From contig OZ038463.1 of the NCBI GenBank assembly GCA_964036295.1, positions 29,189,069 to 29,253,068 of the forward strand: DNA of 64,000 nt. The letters are read 5' to 3'. Below the pieces are notes generated by a model that was given only the letters and a program-made list of their open reading frames with translations, did not search any database and was not told the DNA's origin. Source of the stretch: Plumapathes pennacea (taxonomy: Eukaryota > Cnidaria > Anthozoa > Antipatharia > Myriopathidae). Position numbers and translations under genes: made by a program. Below are positions 35,401 through 46,439 of this stretch, one piece after another. Each line of letters opens with the position of its first letter. The stretch's first letter is position 1.

Positions 35401-38400
35401 TACTTGTGACGCAGCCACACTAAGAGGCTGAAAGTTCCGTCTTTGGCTTTGAATTACCTGACACCTGACTTAATCATACGGCTGAAATAATTTTTTGGTA
35501 TTTATACTGCATGTACACAAGGTCACAGAAAATTTACATCAAACAACTGGAATTGTTTAAAAGTCTTAGTTCATAGTAGACTACAGTAATACTAAAATAA
35601 ACGTCAACCGGTTGTAGAGTCAGACTGAAGTATAACCCACTTATAATCATGCTAAAACAGGCAAAAGTATTACAGCAAGATTTCTATACTACCAGTCTTC
35701 TATCACAGCAGGGATGAATAAATATATTAGATATTGAAATAAATTTTAAAAAAATGAGTCGTTGCATGGCTTGACAGAGCAGACAAGCGAGATAATAGTC
35801 ACATTCATACATAAAAACAAGCCTTTCTTAAACAATAGATCTGTCCGAACGAGTTCTGTGTTCGTTTAATAAAAATATTTTTGAACATCAACTTGATTCA
35901 AGTACATGCATGTTTCATATGTTAAAACACAAGTTCAAGAAACAACAGGCAGTCGTGAAAGCTTTTCACCGATTCTTGATGTCAACTCAGTAGTATATTT
36001 AGAATCTCTGATGCAAATGGAATGATCACTGTGATCACTTTGTGGTTACCTAACTTTTACACGAGAAACCCGACTAAAGTTAAGCACGTAACTTATACTT
36101 CGCTTATCGATCATCATTCTCGTAACTCTACGCAATACAATGGTGCAATATGGCGCATAAAACAAAAAATGATCGAGACTTTACAAACTATATTAGTTAA
36201 AACGTTTTCAAGTCGGAAATTCTATGCTCTAGGACCATACAATTTAAACAGCCTGTTTAACTTCAGTACAAAAGTCCTAAAAACTATAAGCAGCGAAAAC
36301 CACAGAAATACGAAGAAATAGTACTAAAACAGTTGTCAGAGTCATTCGTTTGCTATTGTTCAGTTCAAATCGCGCAAAACAATATCGGTACCCTAACGGT
36401 GACTCGTGCCACAATAGTATATGGAATGAAGTCATAAAGCACTAGTTATCAGAAAGTCATGTTACTTTACTATGTTCAAAATCTCTCTGGTGCGTTTCCT
36501 TGCGGAATTGAACGGAAATTTATATACGGAAGTAGTTACAGTTCTTGCTCAGACGTGCTTATGTGGACACCCGTTTTTTCTGATGTTCTATACCTTTCTT
36601 CCGTCATAATTAATTTGGAGCCTGAGTTAGTTACTATGGAATGTCTGCAATAAACTACGAAACGACCAGTCCAGTTTCAGTTTCAAAAGAACTTTTCCGA
36701 AGAATGCAACTGAGATCTTTCGAGAAAGGGTGGCTGATTGGACCTTATTATACCAAACTAACCATCCCAATGATCAAATGATTTATTTTACGAAAATAAT
36801 TATCGACATCTACGATAGCTTGTTTCCAGTAAAATCGATAAAAAGGACAAATAAATTATATCGGATTAAAACTAAGAATCCGTCAGCTAAAAATATTGCC
36901 AAATTCAAGAATTATCGTAATAGATTAAATCATATTGCTAGATTTAGTAAGCGTTATTATTACCAGAAACGTATCGAAGATAACTGGGGGAATTTGAGAG
37001 CAACGTGGGGAATTATAAGAAGTTGATGAAGTTCTTAAGAAACGAAAGAGTTCTTCTGATATTTCAGAGATTTTAGTAGATGGCTGCAAAAAGACTAATA
37101 AAACAATAATAGCTAATGCATTTAATAAGTACTTTACAAACCTAGGTCCCTCTTAGCCAATAGATTGACTAAAGCTAGTCGCTCATTTAAGTGTTGGATG
37201 AAGTCAGCGTTTTCGGGTAACTTTACGTTAAGTAACGTATTGCCTGCAAAAGTTCTGAATTGTTTTTATAATTTAGATAATACTAAAGCGACAGGTTTTA
37301 TGCCAGTTGCTAAATTTATTCAAAGTTCGGCGGAATATTTTTGTATTCTATTGTGCCATATTATTAATTCGTCATTTCAATCGGGAATAGTCCCGGATAT
37401 TATTAAGATCGCAAAAGTGACAACCTATTCAAAGGCGGTGAAAAGTTACAAGTTTCTGATTATAGACCTATGTAGATCTCTGTGCTTTCTCCGTTCTCTA
37501 AAATCCTGGAAAGGTTAGTGTGTGATCAATTAATAGATCATCTTGAAAGTAATTCATTATTGTACAAGTTTCAGTTTGGTTTTCGTAAAAGGAGGAACAC
37601 CACAATCTCCATTCTTCATTTTACTGAGAGGATATCAGAAACAATTGATAAAGGTGAAATATCTATTAGGGTTTTTTTGGACTTATCAAAGGTATTTGAC
37701 ACAGCGAGCCATGAAATTTTTCTACAGAAGTTACCTTATTATGGCATTCGAGGAAAAGAGCTGGATTGGTTTCAAAGTTACTTAAAAAATAGAGAGCGAT
37801 ACGTAGCTATTAACGACATCTCATCTAATTTCCTTGATATAAAATGCGGTATACCTCAGGGATCAATATTAGGGCCAGCTCTTTTTCTCGTTTATATAAA
37901 AGACGTTCATTATTTTACAAAGATTATTCGTATAACTTTATTTGCGGATGATATAAATATTCTCCACTCTGATAAAAGTAAAAAAGAAGTTATCTTCTAC
38001 TATAAATAAAGAACTGTAATCATTACAGGGATGGCTTTTAGCAAATCGATTAACGGTTAATATTAAGAAAACTAACTTTATGTGTTTCACTACGGCTCAA
38101 AAGAAAGCTTCTCAACAGAATCTTCTCTCTAACATTTCAATAAAATTGTTTGGACAAAATATCTGTAGGGTTTCTCAAACAAAGTTTCTTGGAATGTTTA
38201 TTGATGAACATCTTAAATGTGAATTATATCTCAACTGAAATATCTAAATCTATAGGGATAATATATAAGACCCGAGAATACTTTGATGAGGATATTCTAA
38301 AGCAGTTATACTGTAATCTGGTATACACTCTTATCTATCTTATGGTACGGTTATATGGGGTAATACATACTCCTCTATTTTGCAGCCCTTGTATATTCTA

Positions 38401-40414
38401 CAAAAAAGGGTTTTAAGTGCAATGACTTTTTCTCATTTCAGAGCCTCCAGTAAACCTCTTTTTGATAAACTGCATGTTTTGAATATTTTTCAAATCAACC
38501 AGCAACAACTTGGTGAAATAGTTTACAGGCACCAAAATAACTACCTTCCTGAAATTTTCTCAGATTATTTCAGGCTTAATTCATCTGTACATAATTATAA
38601 CACACTTTCTGTTTCTAAGCAAAATCTTTATCTTCCTAAGTGTCCGCTTAATTATGGTAAGTTTAGTGTCAGGTTTTCTGCCAGTAAAGTTTGGAATTCC
38701 TTGCCTCTAGAAATTAAACAATCTCCTTCTATATCAATATTCCGTAAAAGACAAAAAAAAATTCTCCTCTCCATACAATAATGTCCGTACATTATAGGAT
38801 CAATCGATAGATAATTGATGAATAAGTTGTCTCATCAATATTATTAATCTAGTCCAATTTATGATGATGTACATTACTATTTAGTTCCACATATTCTACA
38901 GTATTCAATGTAAATAGATTTGTTCCTTGTAAGGATTGGCTTGCCAGCGCTTCTTAACTTTGATAGGTTTTTTGCTGGTAAGCCACCACAGAAATGGTTT
39001 ACCTGTAATTGTAAATGGTACTTTAAGGTGGAAATAAAATGAATTATGAACTATGAACTATAATTTTTCAGTGAGAAACTAAAAGAGAAAATAGAAGTTG
39101 ATCACCCTTATGAGCCTCGCTCTAGTCCAGAGATTGCCTATTAAAAAGTTCTAATGGTGCGTGCGGACAGTTGCCACACTAAACTAGCCTGAATCCCAAC
39201 TTTTGTCGCGTTTTCACGCGACAAAACTACTTAAATTAATGATGGTTGCAACTGCTTAACAAGAAGTGCACTGATTTAAGAACTACATTTGCTTTTTACA
39301 CAACAGCTACAAACTGCTTGAAGCACTACAAGTCTGGTAACAAAGCAAACGGCGTGTACACGGTTAATCCCGACGGCCTGGGAGCGTTTGACGTTTTCTG
39401 CGACCAAACCACAGCAGAAGGAGGCTGGACTGTTTTTCAGAAGAGACTCGACGGCTCCGTTGATTTCTACCGAGGTTGGGCCGACTACAAACAAGGCTTC
39501 GGCAACCTGAATGGCGAGTTCTGGCTCGGATTGGACGAGATACACCGACATACAAGTCAGACCAACAACACGCTGCGAGTTGAACTGGAGGATTTGGACG
39601 GGAACACAGCTTACGCAGAGTACGAGATGTTTGCTGTGTCAAATGAAGCAGCAAATTACACGCTGAGTGTGGGAGGATACACAGGTGGGTATAGATTCGA
39701 AATTATGATTATGCGATACAATAAGGGAAAAGCATCCTGCCCACGATCTTCATAACCTCCCTCTCATAATTCACTGTTATGAGTTAAGTGTTGACTGACC
39801 AGCTGCTTTTATGACCTACAATATTCAGTAAGTGATGTACTTTTCTCACTAGTGCATTAAATAAAGGATTATAACTTGCGTATTTTTTTCATAATTTCAC
39901 ATTTTCATTGCAAGTGCCAAATCTTATTCTTGATGAACCGGGTCAAAACCGGTTAGGAAGTGTTTCTCAATGACGTCGATTCTGCTAAACCTAACTAGTT
40001 GTTGCATCCAAGCACGATCCTAGTAAAGAGTCAATTGGAAATCCTTTTACGTCACTCTTATATACTATAGTCTGTTGCATTTTTCCTGTCCAATCTATTG
40101 ATACAAAATGCTTACTAAATCCCGGGAAAAATGAAACTTAACATAGCCTCGCTCCTGCAGGAACAGCAGGTGACTCGTTGACCAGTAAGCATAATGGAAT
40201 GGCCTTCAGTACTAAAGACAGAGGCAACGATGCGTGTGCCGTACGTTTCAAAGGCGCCTGGTGGTACAACGCGTGTCACCAATCCAACTTGAATGGTCTG
40301 TACCATCACGGTTATCACTCGTCTTTTGCTGACGGCGTTAACTGGAAGACCTGGAAGGGGTATGACTACTCTGCCAAACGCGTTGAGATGAAGATCAGAC
40401 CTGTTGACTTCTGA
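32067..40414 (+). CDS. Fibrinogen-related protein C (PAN-EGF-cbEGF-fibrinogen), complete gene
   Basis: Five exons join in frame: 32067-32429, 32697-32811, 33193-33315, 39307-39684 and 40161-40414, giving 411 codons (410 aa). Domain order matches FREP A: signal peptide ([21 protein letters not shown]), PAN/apple-like, EGF-like, calcium-binding EGF, fibrinogen C-terminal domain. A secreted lectin-like protein is inferred. Intron 3 is about 6 kb because of a LINE and duplicated repeats, against 668 bp in FREP A. The last exon has a net 15-nt in-frame deletion that removes most of NYMNNT after DRGND, so the calcium-binding loop is shortened, while both Cys and GAWWYNACH remain. The two genes are otherwise very similar, which points to recent duplication. 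Confidence 0.83.
32697..32811 (+). CDS. FREP C exon 2: EGF-like domain
   Basis: 115 nt, acceptor TTTGTTGTAG, donor GCAG then GTGAGT. Same product as FREP A at almost every residue. Confidence 0.87.
33193..33315 (+). CDS. FREP C exon 3: calcium-binding EGF domain
   Basis: 123 nt, phase 1 to 1, [18 protein letters not shown] with all six Cys. Confidence 0.87.
33570..35110. repeat. Direct duplication of a repeat about 450 bp long
   Basis: About 33570-34020 and 34722-35110 are related over their length. Each begins with CGTTTTCGAAAAGCTCCGTT and runs through CTCCAAAATATGAG to CCATTGTTTTC. An AAAT microsatellite is at about 33720-33740. No coding is seen. Confidence 0.65.
34318..34562. mobile_element. 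MITE family M1, copy 3
   Basis: Begins CAGGGCCCAGTTTTTCAAAG and ends CTTTCGAAAAACCGGACCCAG. It lies between the two units of the local duplication. Confidence 0.7.
35111..36659. other. FREP C intron 3, upstream of the LINE
   Basis: No gene or named repeat recognised. One 99-codon frame at 36022-36321 shows no recognisable features and lies next to the LINE. Confidence 0.5.
36660..39060 (+). mobile_element. Degenerate non-LTR retrotransposon (LINE), 5'-truncated
   Basis: Several frames together give a reverse transcriptase. 37482-38009 holds [44 protein letters not shown] and the catalytic LFADD. Upstream pieces (36730-37026, 37165-37518) match the thumb-proximal region and downstream pieces (38150-38781) the C-terminal region of jockey/CR1-like LINEs. 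Frameshifts and stops separate the pieces, and no endonuclease is seen, so it is dead and 5'-truncated. It ends in ATGAACTATGAACTA repeats. FREP A lacks it at the same intron position. The clade is not resolved. Confidence 0.8.
39307..39684 (+). CDS. FREP C exon 4: fibrinogen domain, N-terminal part
   Basis: 378 nt, acceptor TACACAACAG, donor ACAG then GTGGGT. It has [10 protein letters not shown], where FREP A has an unusual Cys ([10 protein letters not shown]). Confidence 0.88.
40161..40414 (+). CDS. FREP C exon 5: fibrinogen domain, C-terminal part and stop
   Basis: 254 nt. Reads [17 protein letters not shown]: six residues after GND are replaced by one relative to FREP A. Ends MKIRPVDF. 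Confidence 0.88.
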
Positions 40415-41400
40415 TGACGTCACAACATGAAGAACTGCTGCCTTATGTAGTTATAGTGCGGACTTCGAGAATGATTTTAGATTTAGTGGAAGATGTAGAA
40501 AAGATTCTTGGGCGTGAGAGGGCCGGATACAAGAAGACAGACAGACAGACAGACAGTAACTTCCATTGCATGTCTTTGTTTTAATTTGTAATGTAAGAAC
40601 ACAGTCAAAGGTTGCAGTAATGGCCTCACCTTGTATACTGAGATTGACTACATATTTAGTGTTAGTTATAGCGAATTTGATGACGAGTAGAAAAGATAAA
40701 CTGCCTGTAAGACAGTCGGATACAAGCAGAGTGACTTGCAGACGGTGATTATAAAATATGTGTTCCGCTTAGCAACATAAAAATAAAAAGGCAGTAGACT
40801 GTAATGAAACAAAATGGAGTGTGACTTTAAATAGCTCCCTGAAAAAACGCGCATGCGTATTATTGCGACTATTCTTATTCTGGGATTAAGTTCCAATCAA
40901 ACGCGGCCTAACTCATGGTTCAGTGTTCAGCTTATTCAGTATGTCAGGAAGATTAGAGCGCTTTGCGGATGATTATCGGCAAACAAAACCAAAGCAATTC
41001 CAGAGCCAATCTGAGGCAAGCAAAACACGTCCGACCAATTAGAAGTACGAACAAAATCACTACCAAAAGCAAGTTATAGTGATTGGGTTTATAAACCAAT
41101 CAGCAGTACGAGAATACGCTATCGCCACTTGTATGCGCAAGAATATTACAACCAGATTTTGATTTTGGTTTTGGCCATGTTGTTAGGACCAATTAGAAAG
41201 CGAAGTTTCTGGTAACCGAGCGATGCAAATGCGAATAAGCCTTTATCCCCCGAGCGAAGTGAGGGGTTACTAACCGTGACAGCATTTGATCGAGTGAATG
41301 TTCGTCTGTCAGTCAGTCAGTCAAGGGGCGGACAACACTTCATATAAAGACTAACGGAAAACTATTCTGCTCCTTATAAGGCAGTTCGTTCCTCACGAAA
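40415..41400. other. FREP C downstream flank
   Basis: Matches the FREP A flank up to about 41207, then enters inserted DNA that begins near CCCCGAGCGAAGTGAGGGG. A GTCA microsatellite lies at about 41315-41330. Confidence 0.55.
40782..40787 (+). promoter_or_regulatory. Candidate polyadenylation signal of FREP C
   Basis: AATAAA 368 bp past the stop, in 3' UTR sequence shared with FREP A. Confidence 0.45.
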
Positions 41401-41685
41401 ATGAATTTGAAAAAAACTGGAAAACGTGAAACAGAATGGTCTCGCGAAGCTCGTCTTCAAAAGAGAAGGGAACAGGCACGAGCAAGGCGAAATCGTGAAA
41501 CAATCGAACATCGCCAAAAGACGACAAACATGTTTTTCCGACAGCATCATGAACGCGGGAAGCGTGCCGAAGAAACGGCTCCGCAAAGGGAACAGCGCTT
41601 GAAAGCAAATCGGGAGCTTCACATCGCCAGAAATTTCAGACATCCGGTTGCGCCATCTCGGAAGAGGCATCAGGTTTCACGCTGA
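41401..41685 (+). CDS. Small Arg/Lys/Glu-rich repeat ORF, copy 1
   Basis: 94 aa from ATG, starting MNLKKTGKRETEWSREARLQ, with repeats of the type TPQREQRLKANRELH. Very basic and probably helical. It resembles the R/E-rich repeats at the N-termini of some transposon (Helitron-type) proteins, but that is only a likeness. It lies in 3.8 kb of DNA absent from the equivalent position after FREP A (21567-21597). Confidence 0.35.
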   Translation: MNLKKTGKRETEWSREARLQKRREQARARRNRETIEHRQKTTNMFFRQHHERGKRAEETAPQREQRLKANRELHIARNFRHPVAPSRKRHQVSR

Positions 41686-42389
41686 CAGCCGCTCAAGAAA
41701 TAACAAAGAAATGTATGGGATCTGATAATAAATTGCGCTTTTCGCTTAACTGAAGCACGTTCGTAAAAATGTCTGGGCAGCATTCGGAAGAGGAAAGCTT
41801 CCTAAACACAACAGTACAAAAAATATTTATCTCCGGTAAAATTCGATGTGTACTTTTTTGAATTTAAAATTTCGGCCGACGTAAGAAGGGATTGATAGCA
41901 GAATACGCTCAAAACCGGCTACTGTCACTTTTTAAGCTGCATTTAATACAAGAACCTTGGGTACAACGCAAAATGTCTACCCCGTACCTGATTGTCGAAG
42001 GATTGAACATCTCCTGTGAAGCCTCAGTCAGTCCGCTGGAGCAAATTCGATGTGTACTTTTTGTGTTTGAATTTGCAGTTCACAGCCAGCCATGGCGAAT
42101 ACCTCCCGTGAAATACGCTGACTTCGGATGTTGATATTTTGGGCTGGGAAGCTCCAAATCGCATGAAAATTGCACCAAACGAAAGCTAATTTCAACTAGG
42201 TCGTTCAGCGGTACGTCTCCTAAACGTAGCGGTCTCTTTTTGAATCGGAGAAACCCATCCCTCCCCCACCCCACTGAGGCAAAGTACGTAACAATGTTGA
42301 ATGTGTGAATGGCGCATGCTCATACCGCACGCCGCTGGGAAAGACCGGAAGCAATCGTGGACGCAAAATGTCCGGAATTTCTGGCGATG

Positions 42390-43358
42390 AGACGCCGTTT
42401 TGTGTTAAACACAGATACTTATTCAGAAAGGACAAGCAACAAAGGTCAGTCAGTGGAAATCGAACAATCACCGTGACAAATATATTCTATCCCGTATCTT
42501 GTAACTCGATCACTTCAAGAATGTATTAAAATCTGTATGCTGATCATTTCCCTCGAAGTATTGTTTTAATCCCCGAACGAAGTGAGGGAAATATTTACGA
42601 CGCTAATGCATCATAGTCGGCTCATTTGAAGACTCCAAGCGCGTCGCCATCTCGAAATCTAATGTTCGTGTGTTTGTTTGTGTGTTTGTGTGTTTGTGCG
42701 ATGCGACCTTTTTAGGCCAGGTGCCTAAGGCAATGTCCAAATAAGGCTATCGACGCGTCACCGCCATGTTTTTAAGAAAGATTTGAACAAAGCAACAATT
42801 GTACGTAACTGCGCTCACGAAAATGAATTTGAAAACTAGAAAACTTGAAACAGAACGGTCTCGCGAAGCTCGTCTTCAAAAGAGAAGGGAACAGGCACTT
42901 CAAGAGCAAAAGCGGACCGAAGAAAAGACTCCGCAGAGAAAACAGCGCATGAATGCCGATCGAAAGCGACATGAAGAGAAGCGGGTAACACAGACAACTC
43001 CGCAAAGAGAACAGCGCTTGAAAGCGAATCGACACCTTCAGGAGAAAAAGCGGGCCGAAAAGAAGACTCCGCAAAGACAACAGCGCATGAATGCCGACCA
43101 AAAGCGACATGAACAGAAGCGGGTAACACAGACAACTCCGCAAAGGGAACAGCGCTTGAAAGGAAATCGGGAGCTTCAGACGCCGTTTTGTGTTAAACTC
43201 AGATACTTATTTAGAAAGGACAAGCAACAAAGGTTAGTCAGTGGAAATCGAACAATCACCGTGACAAATATATTCTATCCCGTATAGCTTGTAACTCGGT
43301 CACTTCAAGAATGTATTAAAATCTGTATGCTGATCATTTTCCTTCGAAGTATTGTTTT
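42390..43358. repeat. Direct repeat pair around the second basic ORF
   Basis: About 42391-42570 and 43179-43358 are nearly identical (from ACGCCGTTTTGTGTTAAAC to GAAGTATTGTTTTA). Confidence 0.7.
42823..43287 (+). CDS. Small Arg/Lys/Glu-rich repeat ORF, copy 2
   Basis: 154 aa from ATG, starting MNLKTRKLETERSREARLQK, the same beginning as the frame at 41401. It holds alternating units like EKKTPQRQQRMNADQKRH and KRVTQTTPQREQRLKANR. The C-terminal part (TPFCVKLRYLFRKDKQQR) is also encoded at about 42390-42500. The repeat structure is clear at DNA level. No known domain is recognised, and it could be a transposon-borne remnant. Confidence 0.4.
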   Translation: MNLKTRKLETERSREARLQKRREQALQEQKRTEEKTPQRKQRMNADRKRHEEKRVTQTTPQREQRLKANRHLQEKKRAEKKTPQRQQRMNADQKRHEQKRVTQTTPQREQRLKGNRELQTPFCVKLRYLFRKDKQQRLVSGNRTITVTNIFYPV

Positions 43359-44756
43359 ACTACGCTTCTGTCGCCAGTTTCGGCTACCGTATTTGCTCAG
43401 AGCAATCGGAACTTGGAGCCTTGAATGATTTAGTCAGATGTCTTATTTTTCTGTAATCTGACACGCGGTGATTGCAGCGAGAATCGTTCACAAGCCCTTA
43501 GAAGTATTACTGGGTCTGAAGCCCGTGTATAATTTGAAGTAAACTGTTCAAGTTTTGCTTTGATTCTGGGAGAAATCTTGCTGTTTTGAGTGGGTTCACA
43601 TGCAAAACAATTCGAGCCTATTAAATATGCATGCCTGAGTCTGGTGAATGCCTTCCAGAGTAAAATCAAATCGCACAGGAAGCCTATTTAATTGTACTGC
43701 CTATGAATTCAAAATTAGAAAATCAGTGTTCCTTTTTTACCAACTTCAAACTTTGAGTATTAAATTTTGAGAACGTGCTTGGCAGACTGTATGAATTAAT
43801 TTGACGTGCCGACCGTGGGAAATACGTACTTCGTCACGCAATCGATTCTTTTTTCAACGCAAAAGTATAACACACCATTCTTTTTCTCCTTCCTTTGCGT
43901 GTAGCACTTGAGTTCGAAGAAAAGATTGAGTCGTCATTTCGGTAAAACAAAGGCTACTCTTGTTGGGAGTTACCAAAGTAAAAGTCCCATCAATGGCAGA
44001 GTGAGGGGGTTTCTACGATTATCGTATTTCTAGTACGCTTCTGTTGCCAGTTTCGGCTACCGTATTCGCTCAGAGCAATCGGAACTTGGAGTCTTGAATG
44101 ATTTAGTCAGATGTCTTATTTTTTCTTTCAAGACAAAAACTGTAACAAATTCTGTAATTAGAGACGCGGTGATTGCAGCGAGAATCGTTCACAAGCCCTT
44201 TGAAGTATGACTAGGTCTGAAGCCCGTGTATAATTTGAAGTAAACCGTTCAATTTTCACTTTGATTTTGGGAGAAATCATGCTGTTTTGAGCGGCATACA
44301 AAACAATTCGAGCTCATTAAATATGCATGTCTGAGTCTAGTGCATGCAATCCAGAGTAAAAAAAGGTATCGCACAGGAAGCCTATTTAATTGTACTGCCT
44401 ATGAATTCAAAATTGGAAAATCAGTGTTCCTTTTTTCCCGTACTACGGCGGCCGACCAACTTCAAAATTTAAGTATTAAATTTTGAGAACATGCTTAGCA
44501 GACTGTATGAATTAATTTGACTCGCCGACCGTGGGAAATACGTACGGCGTCAGGCAATCGACTCTTTTTTCAACGCAAAAGTACCGCAAAACAGACCATT
44601 CTTTTTCTCCTTCCTTTGCGTGAAGCACTTGACTTCGAAGAAAAGATTGAGTCAGCATTTCGGTAAAACAAAGGCTGCTCTTGTTGAGCAGTACCAAAGT
44701 AAAAGTCCAATCAATGGCAGAGCGAGGGGGTTTCTGCGATTATCGTATTTCTAGTA
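43359..44756. repeat. Tandem duplication of about 675 bp
   Basis: 43359-44030 and 44033-44756 start with TACGCTTCTGT and GCCAGTTTCGGCTACCGTAT and end with CGATTATCGTATTTCTAGTA. Similarity is high with small indels. No coding is seen. Confidence 0.75.
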
Positions 44757-45364
44757 TAATTAGTAGTATAACACGTTTGGCTGTGGCTTTGTTTACCAAG
44801 GGCTTTTTGCACGGAAACTGGCACGAGCTTCAAAGCAAGGCTGTCCTGACATAAATGAGAACGTTACCTTGGAAATTTGTTCACGTAACTCTTCAAACGA
44901 AATAATTGCATATCTGAAGACGCCCTGGCACTATAGAGCGATAGGAAACTCTCTTGGTTCATGTCTGGCGAATTAGGTGCCAGGTTAGCCTCACTTTGAA
45001 TCCAAGATGGCGACACCATGCAATGAGTGAAATATAACCCGACGCGGGATGTCTGGACTGCAATCAAAGAAATTGTTAAACTGCACGAGCCACTGTTAAT
45101 CGTTTTGTGCTTGTTTTGTTTTCTCTGGAACCCTGGTTTACGGTAGTGTTTGAGTATAAATACTGGTGTGCATCTTGCAACTTTAGTTTTAGGAGATTAG
45201 GCCGGGGGGGGGGGGGGGGAGTAATCTCTGCTGTTCTGTTAACAAACCTTGGAACGTAGTACGGCCATTCCTCAATTCTCTTTATATCGAACTTGCATTT
45301 TTAAGATTTTAGATATCAACATTCGGGTTTAATTGTCAACTAGTTTTTTTATTTTTTATTTTTA

Positions 45365-45830
45365 TGCCTTTAATCCTCTCTGTAAAGGATAAGTGCAGCT
45401 TTCGCCTGAGCTCCGTTTACTGGGCAGAAACAATACACAAAGTAACCACCTTATGGAATATTTTGGCTATGCGCAAAGGCACACAGCCACTTTAATTAAG
45501 CAAATAATATCAGGAGTAACCTGATACAACCAATTTAGATACAGCAATCTTTGGCCCAGTAAAGGTGAGGGCAACAAACGCCAACATTATCATAAGAAAA
45601 TAAGCTGTGAATCATGGACGGAAGATGGGGAGGAGGTGGGGTTGAGCAAATTGCGTCCGGCCTTGAAGACACCCTGAAAAGAGTGAATGATTGTAATGAC
45701 CCACGTGTTATCCCCAGGTCTCCTCGCCATCGGCCAATCCCCAAAGGAATACATTGTGCAATCTAGCGTTACTATAATAAGGCAGATCTAATTAAAGGCA
45801 TAAAATTCCTATTTGCGGGCAAATATTTTC
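45365..45830. mobile_element. Short element E (466 bp) bounded by TTTA
   Basis: Begins TGCCTTTAATCCTCTCTG and ends CGGGCAAATATTTTC, flanked by TTTA at 45361-45364 and 45831-45834. The first 219 bp and last 190 bp are the same as the two ends of the long element that follows, so it looks like an internally deleted version. ATTAAAGGCATAAA near the right end is the inverse of the left edge, TTTATGCCTTTAAT. Confidence 0.65.
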
Positions 45831-46439
45831 TTTATGCCTTTAATCCTCTCTGTAAAGGATAAGTGCAGCTTTCGCCTGAGCTCCGTTTACTGGGCAGAAA
45901 CAATACACAAAGTAACCACCTTATGGAATATTTTGGCTATGCGCAAAGGCACACAGCCACTTTAATTAAGCAAATAATATCAGGAGTAACCTGATACAAC
46001 CAATTTAGATACAGCAATCTTTGGCCCAGTAAAGGTGAGGGCAACAAACGCCACAGCATCATGCAATGATGCCGCCCCACCCCAGGCGAAAGCAGCACCA
46101 GAAAAAAAGGAGACCTGTACAGCAGCCAACTGCAGGCCAGCACATATACCAAAAATATATGATTGCTGACACCATAAACAATACAGTGGACAAACAGGGA
46201 CCAACAGAGTATCCCTTGCAGACTGCAACTGCCACCAAATATGTAATGTGGATAAAGTATAAGATAACAGTAACCCTGGAGGGATGGGAGCAGCTGCCCT
46301 TGCTATTCTGTCCCATCACTCCCGAGACACTGGAGCGCCACTGCCCCAATGCACAACTGGAGTGATGCCTAATACCAAACATGAAAACCAGTGAGGAGAA
46401 AAACCAAGCCTAAAAGGTACCCTTACTAACTGCATAAGT

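Noticed and set aside
36022-36321. 99-codon frame before the LINE
   Set aside because: No domain, no splice support, and composition like the surrounding AT-rich intron.
45365-45830. Long terminal repeats of a retrotransposon
   Set aside because: The second full unit is not repeated at the far end; only the right end recurs at 57398-57587, and no LTR ends (TG...CA), primer site or gag/pol were seen.
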